Below, in pieces: positions 51,642 through 56,224 of a DNA stretch of 56,224 nucleotides. Source of the stretch: DASVCS01 sp036381495 (GTDB lineage: Bacteria; Gemmatimonadota; Gemmatimonadetes; Longimicrobiales; RSA9). The stretch covers positions 1 to 56,224 of the forward strand of contig DASVCS010000120.1 of NCBI GenBank assembly GCA_036381495.1, written 5' to 3'. The position numbers and the translations under genes are program-made. The notes under the pieces are model-generated. The model had not been told where the DNA came from. It made no database searches and was given only the letters and a program-made list of their open reading frames with translations. The number at the start of each line of letters is the position of its first letter. Position 1 is the first letter of the stretch.

Positions 51642-51670
51642 TTGAACTCCCGATCCCGGACGGGTATCAT
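51642..51670 (+). promoter_or_regulatory. Promoter of the TlpA-like gene (TTGAAC-17-TATCAT)
   Basis: TTGAAC (51642-51647), a 17-nt spacer, TATCAT (51665-51670, five of six matches). It predicts a 5' UTR of about 30 nt before the ATG at 51708. Confidence 0.55.
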
Positions 51671-51707
51671 TCGGAAATGGTTCAGCACACGGCATGAACC
51701 GAGGGGG

Positions 51708-52241
51708 ATGTCTACCGTGAAGCCGAAGCGCCTCGCGCGCTCGTTGGGTATCCTGTTCGCCGGCCTCGCCGCCGCGTGTGGCGGCGCATCTCCTCCCGGC
51801 CAGGTCGGCGCACCCGCGCCCGATTACGCTGCCACGACCCTCGCCGGTGATTCCGTCGCACTCGCCGACTGGCGCGGCGATGCGGTGCTGCTCAACATCT
51901 GGGCGACGTGGTGCCCGCCGTGCCGCGAGGAGATTCCCGAACTCCAGGCGCTGCACGAGACCTACGCGCCCCGCGGGCTGCGCGTGGTCGGCGTCAGCGT
52001 GGATGCCGCGGGAGCGGACCGCACGGTCCGCGAGTTCGTGCACGAGTTCGGCGTCGACTATCAGATCCTGCGGGACCCCGCCGAGCGCGTGTCCGTTGCC
52101 TTCGCCACTCGCGGCGTGCCGACCACCGTACTCGTCGGTCCCGAAGGCACAGTGCTCTGGCGCCATCTCGGGCCCATCCGGGCGGACGACCCCGCACTGC
52201 GCGAAGCCATCGACCAGGCACTTTCCGTCTCGGGCGATTGA
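51708..52241 (+). CDS. TlpA/ResA-like thiol-disulfide oxidoreductase lipoprotein
   Basis: 177 aa from the ATG at 51708; a GTG at 51717 sits at a better distance (9 nt) from GAGGGGG. Signal peptide with lipobox LAAAC. The thioredoxin fold has the active site WATWCPPCREEIPEL, cis-Pro in TRGVPTTVLVG, and the peroxiredoxin-like insert VSVDAAGADRTVREFV. Anchored in the envelope, it probably reduces disulfides, for example in apocytochromes or secreted proteins. Monocistronic, with its own promoter. Confidence 0.93.
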   Translation: MSTVKPKRLARSLGILFAGLAAACGGASPPGQVGAPAPDYAATTLAGDSVALADWRGDAVLLNIWATWCPPCREEIPELQALHETYAPRGLRVVGVSVDAAGADRTVREFVHEFGVDYQILRDPAERVSVAFATRGVPTTVLVGPEGTVLWRHLGPIRADDPALREAIDQALSVSGD

Positions 52242-52312
52242 ACCGGAGGCGAGCGTTCGGGGCGCATCGGCGCGGCGATGGGCGCTGCTCCGTCCGCTGC
52301 GCCGATGAAAAC

Positions 52313-52339
52313 GGGGCGGACCCTGGACGGATCCGCCCC
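52313..52339 (-). terminator. Terminator hairpin between the TlpA-like gene and the 42-aa ORF
   Basis: GGGGCGGA (52313-52320) pairs with TCCGCCCC (52332-52339) across an 11-nt loop. On the minus strand the stem is followed by GTTTTC, giving an intrinsic terminator 37 nt past the stop of the 42-aa ORF. It also sits downstream of the rightward TlpA-like gene. Confidence 0.7.
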
Positions 52340-52376
52340 CCAACCCCGATCTATTCCAATCGACCCTGACGGGCCG

Positions 52377-52505
52377 CTAACCCGGACAGCCGCCAGCCCG
52401 GAGGACCGGAGTCGTGACTCCGGCCGGGATGGCGATGTAGGCGGTCGCGCCGCCGATCATCTCGGCGCTGGGGACCGTCCACGTGCCTGCCGTCGTCTTC
52501 CACAT
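52377..52505 (-). CDS. Candidate 42-aa small protein
   Basis: ATG at 52503-52505 with AAGG/GGAG 3-10 nt upstream. It encodes MWKTTAGTWTVPSAEM followed by a Gly/Ala/Thr-rich segment and a C-terminal AGGCPG. It has its own intrinsic terminator at 52313-52339, which supports a real short transcript. No family recognised. The single Cys and Gly-rich C-terminus resemble a peptide precursor, but no modifying enzyme is adjacent; an alternative is chance coding. Confidence 0.45.
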   Translation of the reverse strand: MWKTTAGTWTVPSAEMIGGATAYIAIPAGVTTPVLRAGGCPG

Positions 52506-52631
52506 GATCTCCAACCCTTGCGCGCGGCGTCGCCGCGTCCGTCGATGTCACTGGATTTCGGCGGCCGGCGTACCGGGCTCGGATCCCGTCTGCCGCCCGG
52601 CGTGACGTACGGGCGGCCGTCACGGCGGGTT

Positions 52632-53498
52632 TCAGGGGGAGGCGCGCCTGCGCGCGGGCGGCGCTCCCGCACTCCCGATCAGGTGATCGACGGCTTCGGA
52701 GAACGATCGGACGCGGAGGAAGCCATCCGAGACCGGCTCGTCGAGGTCGAACTCCCACGGATCGGGCTGGTCGATGAGGATGGCGTTGGCGCCCGCGGAG
52801 AGCGCGGGGTTGACGTCGCTGCGGATGCTGTTGCCGATCATCCACGCGGCTGCGGGCTCGGTCACGTCGAAGCGCGCGAGTGTGGCCCGGAACTGTTCGG
52901 CCGTCTTGCGCCGACAGATCAGGACGCGCTCGGGCGGGAGCACGGTCAGGATGCCCGCCTCCCGGATGCAGGCGAGCTGGTAGTCCGGCGTCCCCGACTG
53001 GGTGTAGAGCACCGTCGGAACCGTGCGGGCGAGCCGGTCGAGCGCTTCGAGGGCATCGGGGAAGCAGGGTGGCGTGCCGACGACGTCGCGGCCCAGTGCG
53101 CCGAGCGCGTCGGCGGTCGCGGGGTCGGGCCGGATGCCCGCGTGGGCACACAGGCGGCGGTACGTCTCGCGGAACGCCGGTTCGAGCCGGAACGGGCCGA
53201 GTCCGTAGCGGCGGCGCATCACGGGGTCGACCTCATCGTGGTGGATACGGCGGGCGGTCGCCTCATCGAAGCCGGCCTCCGCGAGGAGGCGGAAGAAGGT
53301 GCGACGCGCCTGCTGAAAGCGCGGGGCGGTATCGACGAGCGTGTCGTCGAAATCGACCAGGACGAGCGCGACGCCGCCGGCCCGCGGCGCTTCCGGCAGT
53401 ATCTTCGTCTTCATCTGCATGAATCCGTATCGGTTCTCCACCCACCCGCGCTCGGCCATGGCGCATGAAACGACCGCTCGCGCAGGCGTTTCGTTCAT
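52632..53498 (-). CDS. HAD family hydrolase
   Basis: 288 aa if the ATG at 53498 is used; ATGs at 53459, 53420 and 53414 are possible and none has a strong ribosome binding site. HAD motif I is VLVDFDDTLVDT (nucleophile Asp and acid Asp), motif II is in VLYTQSGTPDYQ, motif III Lys is in the ICRRKTAEQF region, and motif IV is in WMIGNSIRSDVNPALSAGANAILID. The helical cap lies between. It dephosphorylates a small metabolite in the cytoplasm; substrate unknown. Confidence 0.88.
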   Translation of the reverse strand: MNETPARAVVSCAMAERGWVENRYGFMQMKTKILPEAPRAGGVALVLVDFDDTLVDTAPRFQQARRTFFRLLAEAGFDEATARRIHHDEVDPVMRRRYGLGPFRLEPAFRETYRRLCAHAGIRPDPATADALGALGRDVVGTPPCFPDALEALDRLARTVPTVLYTQSGTPDYQLACIREAGILTVLPPERVLICRRKTAEQFRATLARFDVTEPAAAWMIGNSIRSDVNPALSAGANAILIDQPDPWEFDLDEPVSDGFLRVRSFSEAVDHLIGSAGAPPARRRASP

Positions 53499-53538
53499 CG
53501 GCGGCGCCCCGGAGGGCGAGTGAGCGGCGGTGCGCTGC

Positions 53539-54918
53539 TCACGGCCGCAGCTCGTAATTGATGATGTGCCGGCCGATCGCCGGATCCCGGACGATCAGCG
53601 AGAGTGCGTCCTCATCGCCGGTGCGGACGGCGCGCACGAAGTCGTCGACGCTGCCGACCGGCTCCCGGTTCACGGAGAGGATCACCTGTCCCGGCCGGAC
53701 GCCGGCGCGCGCGGCCGCGGAATAGGGTCGCACGGCCACGACGACGAGCCGTCCATCGCGCACGGCCACGGAGAACCCGACCTTGATCGGCCCCTCGAGC
53801 GGCGGCGGCGGCTCCGGCGTGATCCCGGAGCGGATCAGCCCCAACTCGACGGTGAGCTGGAGGCGCCGGCCGTAGCGGATCACATCGAGCCGCGTCGCGG
53901 TTCCCGGCTTCTGCTCCGCGAGGATCGCCTGGAGGTCGCTCACGGTGCCCACGTCCTGACCGGCGGCGCGGACGATCACATCGCCGAGCTGAAGGCCCGC
54001 CCGCTCCGCGGGGCTGCCTTGCTGGACGCTCACGACCTCGGCGCCCTGCGCGGCTTCGAGGTCGTACACCATAGCGTCGGCCGGGTCCACATTGCTCAAC
54101 AGCACCCCCAGATACGCGCGGCGGACCTCGCCGTAGCGGATCAGGTCCGCGGCCACGCGTCGGGCCAGGTTGATCGGCACCGCGAAGCCGTAGCCGCTGT
54201 AGAAGCCGGTCGGGCTCGCGATCGCGGTGTTGATCCCCACCACCTCGCCGTCCAGGTTGACCAGCGGCCCTCCCGAGTTGCCGGGGTTGATGGCCGCGTC
54301 CGTCTGGATGAAGTGTTCGAGTGGCGCGGTGGGCGTGCTACCGTCCGCCACGGAATCGAGGATCCCGATGGTGCGGCCGACGGCGCTGACCACTCCCGCC
54401 GTGACACTGAACTGGAGCCCGAGCGGGCTGCCGAGCGCCAGCACCCACTCGCCCAGGACCAGGTCGTCCGAATTGCCGAGCCGTGCGACCGGCAGATTGC
54501 GGCCGTCGATCTTGACCACGGCCACGTCCGTACTCGGATCCCGTGCGACGACGCGCGCCTCGAAGCGCCGGCGGTCGTGCAGCATCACGGTCACGCGGTC
54601 CGCCTGCTGCACGACGTGGTCGGAGGTGAGCACGTAGCCATCCTCGGAGACGAGCACGCCGGATCCCGCTCCCATGCTCGGCGGCACCTCGGCGTGCTCG
54701 CCCGGGAGGCGCGGGACCTGGGGCAACAGTCCCCCCATTCCGGCGGGAGTCCGTGCCTCGACCTGGATGTACACCACGGCCGGGAGCGCGGCCTCGACGG
54801 CCGCGTGGAACGTTCGGCTCGACGGCGCCCGCGCGGCGGCCGGCCGGTCCTCCTCGGCCCGGCAGCCGGCGATGCACACGGCCAGGAGCAGCGGTACAGC
54901 GACACTCCGGGATATCAT
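53539..54918 (-). CDS. HtrA/DegP-like serine protease lipoprotein with two PDZ domains
   Basis: 459 aa from the ATG at 54918. Lipobox CIAGC. Trypsin-like domain with triad His in LTSDHVVQQADRV, Asp in STDVAVVKIDG and Ser in INPGNSGGPLVNLDG; the substrate loop LGSPLGLQFSVTAGVVSA is intact. Two C-terminal PDZ domains follow (GAEVVSVQQGSPAERAGLQLGDVIV and VAVRPYSAAARAGVRPGQVIL). It degrades or refolds misfolded envelope proteins under stress; the lipid anchor ties it to a membrane. Monocistronic. Confidence 0.94.
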   Translation of the reverse strand: MISRSVAVPLLLAVCIAGCRAEEDRPAAARAPSSRTFHAAVEAALPAVVYIQVEARTPAGMGGLLPQVPRLPGEHAEVPPSMGAGSGVLVSEDGYVLTSDHVVQQADRVTVMLHDRRRFEARVVARDPSTDVAVVKIDGRNLPVARLGNSDDLVLGEWVLALGSPLGLQFSVTAGVVSAVGRTIGILDSVADGSTPTAPLEHFIQTDAAINPGNSGGPLVNLDGEVVGINTAIASPTGFYSGYGFAVPINLARRVAADLIRYGEVRRAYLGVLLSNVDPADAMVYDLEAAQGAEVVSVQQGSPAERAGLQLGDVIVRAAGQDVGTVSDLQAILAEQKPGTATRLDVIRYGRRLQLTVELGLIRSGITPEPPPPLEGPIKVGFSVAVRDGRLVVVAVRPYSAAARAGVRPGQVILSVNREPVGSVDDFVRAVRTGDEDALSLIVRDPAIGRHIINYELRP

Positions 54919-55239
54919 GCTGCGCCACAGGTGCAAGTTGCGTGCGGCATAGATCGCGACCGATGCCGCACCCCACGGCCGGCGGAATTGACGGCGGGCT
55001 TCCTGCACTGTAGCCTGAGTTCAGGAACTCGCGCGCGTGCTCGTGCGCGAGCGGGTGCGCGTGTGTGGGGTTCCACGGCGCCGGCATCCGCCGCAGGCGG
55101 ATCGTGGGTTGACGAGGAACTCGCGCGCGAACCGGGTCGCTTCCTGGTCCAGCGTCCGCCGCGGGCGCGCGTTGGACTCGTTGGAAGGACGGCCGCCGGT
55201 GGATGGCGGCCTGCGTTGGCCAGTGGAATCGTGTGAATT

Positions 55240-55608
55240 ATGGTTGCATTCCGGAGTGCACGCGCCGGCGACAGCGGCGAGGCGTTCCGCTTTCGCGTCT
55301 CCGATGCGGTCGAGGTGCCGCTCCGTGGCGTCCTTCTCCGGCTCCGGCTCCTCGACGGCGCGCCATCGATGGCAGATCTACGGCCGGGACGGATGCTGCG
55401 CCTGCGTGCGCCCGATGGCGAGGAGCGCTGGGTTCGGATCCAGAGCATCGCCGTGACCGGTGGGCGCGCCACGCAGGCGCGGCTGGACCGGACGCGCGAG
55501 CTGGACGTCGTGATCTCGAAGGCCGATGCACAGCGGGACGGCCGGCGGGTCGGCATTGGCTGGCTGGCCGTGGGCGCGGCGGCGGCGAGCGACGAGCGGG
55601 CGGCGTAG
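55240..55608 (+). CDS. Hypothetical beta-barrel protein (122 aa)
   Basis: The ATG lacks a clear ribosome binding site. FRFRVSDAVEVPLRGVLLRLRL, then ADLRPGRMLRLRAPDGEERWVRIQSIAV and RRVGIGWLAV, resemble the strand order of the translation-factor domain 2 barrel (F-V-D-V, G-V, GD-L, V-I, VGL). This is a loose similarity only, with no GTPase domain attached. It stands alone between divergent htrA and the AsmA-like gene. Function unknown. Confidence 0.6.
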   Translation: MVAFRSARAGDSGEAFRFRVSDAVEVPLRGVLLRLRLLDGAPSMADLRPGRMLRLRAPDGEERWVRIQSIAVTGGRATQARLDRTRELDVVISKADAQRDGRRVGIGWLAVGAAAASDERAA

Positions 55609-55712
55609 CCCCGGGGACGGGGCGGAAGCGGCCCGCGGATCCTGGCGCGCACCATCGGTTATAACAGGTCGTACCGCGCAAACCGAGACCGGCCCTTTCG
55701 CCCTGATCAGTC

Positions 55713-56224
55713 ATGAAGCGCCGACGTCGCCTCCTGCTGTTCTTTCTGTTGTTCCTGCCTCTCGTGCTGGCCGGCGGGCTGGCCGCCGCGGTGCTCCTGC
55801 TCCCGACCGAGCGGATCGCCGCGCTGGCATCCGAGCGCGCGGAGGCGGTGCTCGAGCGCGAGGTCAACATCGGCCGGATCTCGATCGACCTGTTCCCCAC
55901 CCCGGCCGTGGCGCTCGAAGGCGTCGTGGTCGGCGGCGCTACGCCGGACGCCCCGCCGTTCGCGACGGTCCGGCGCGTGGTGCTCCGGCCGCGCCTGCTC
56001 CCGCTCTTCGCCCGCAAAGTGGTGATCGACGCGGTGGTCCTGGATCATCCGCGCATGCTGATCAATGTCAGTTCGTCCGCCGCGCTGGACCGGCGTGTCT
56101 CCGAAGAGGTCGCGGCGCCGGCAGAAGCGGGCGGCAGCGCGGCGTTCCTCATCCGGCGCTTCGAGATCCAGGACGGCCGGATCGCGTACCGGGACCGCAA
56201 GACGGGCAACGTCGTGCGCCTGGA
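55713..56224 (+). CDS. AsmA-family protein, N-terminal part (runs off window)
   Basis: The frame is open from ATG 55713 to the window end, at least 170 aa. An Arg-rich start is followed by a hydrophobic helix (LLLLFFLLFLPLVLAGGLAAAVLLL) that anchors it in the inner membrane. The AsmA N-domain then shows ALASERAEAVLEREVNIGRISIDLFPTPAVALEGVVVG, RRVVLRPRLLPLFARKVVIDAVVLDHP and FLIRRFEIQDGRIAYRDRKTG. AsmA-like proteins are envelope bridge proteins that affect phospholipid transport to the outer membrane. TATAAC at 55660-55665 could be a -10. Confidence 0.88.
   Translation, partial: MKRRRRLLLFFLLFLPLVLAGGLAAAVLLLPTERIAALASERAEAVLEREVNIGRISIDLFPTPAVALEGVVVGGATPDAPPFATVRRVVLRPRLLPLFARKVVIDAVVLDHPRMLINVSSSAALDRRVSEEVAAPAEAGGSAAFLIRRFEIQDGRIAYRDRKTGNVVRL

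Overview
The window is a dense, high-GC bacterial chromosome segment. No rRNA, tRNA, CRISPR array, transposase or phage gene was recognised. Three six-bladed beta-propeller lipoproteins, many secreted hydrolases and lipoproteins, a small protein with a lasso-leader motif, and the overall gene style suggest Gemmatimonadota or a close relative. This is inference, because no rRNA marker is present.

Layout. 1-4.2 kb: two paralogous lipoproteins, one cut by the window edge, separated by a 76-aa ORF carrying a lasso-peptide leader motif. 4.4-8.3 kb: a minus-strand run of an M20 deacylase, an alpha/alpha-toroid protein and a YtcJ-type amidohydrolase. 8.5-14.4 kb: a small membrane protein, a DUF4440 gene broken by an in-frame stop, a 7Fe ferredoxin, a cobalamin adenosyltransferase, an outer-membrane barrel and an exported M20 peptidase whose 5' UTR is a hexanucleotide repeat. 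14.7-17.9 kb: an SDR and a lower-GC type II restriction-modification pair. 18-30.7 kb: propeller lipoproteins, an MBL hydrolase/NmrA pair, a cold-shock gene, an ABC exporter, and a YdeP-type molybdoenzyme with FdhD. 31-35 kb: an operon of an exported protein, a multicopper oxidase and an LVIVD-type propeller. 35.2-38.7 kb: rpsU-csp, then a GntR / GNAT / OSBS-NSAR operon. 39-48 kb: an MFS exporter, NDH-2 and a PEBP lipoprotein, MOSC and an M15-like LysM protein, a dienelactone hydrolase, a fused chorismate mutase-prephenate dehydrogenase, and an S9 peptidase. 48.1-49.4 kb: a structured intergenic stretch, a twice-frameshifted Abi gene and a 55-aa ORF. 49.4-56.2 kb: PdxH, TruD, a TlpA-like lipoprotein, a 42-aa ORF with its own terminator, a HAD phosphatase, an HtrA protease, a small hypothetical protein and a truncated AsmA-like gene.

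The most unusual signals lie between genes. (1) The cspA-like gene and the rpsU-csp operon share a leader: hairpin, then CCAGAGAC, then a terminator-like hairpin with a T-tract. (2) Three genes end in a TAG that forms the edge of a GGGCTA/GGGCTG repeat element, G-quadruplex-capable at two of the sites. (3) A recurrent promoter form, TTGnnn-N16/17-TACCTT, is twice followed directly by hexanucleotide repeats in the first transcribed bases. (4) There is a 22-bp perfect inverted repeat and a 49-bp dispersed intergenic repeat.

Functionally the set is mainly chemoheterotrophic: peptide and N-acyl amino acid hydrolysis, possible D-to-L amino acid conversion (GNAT + NSAR), aromatic amino acid synthesis, respiration (NDH-2), envelope maintenance and metal oxidation.
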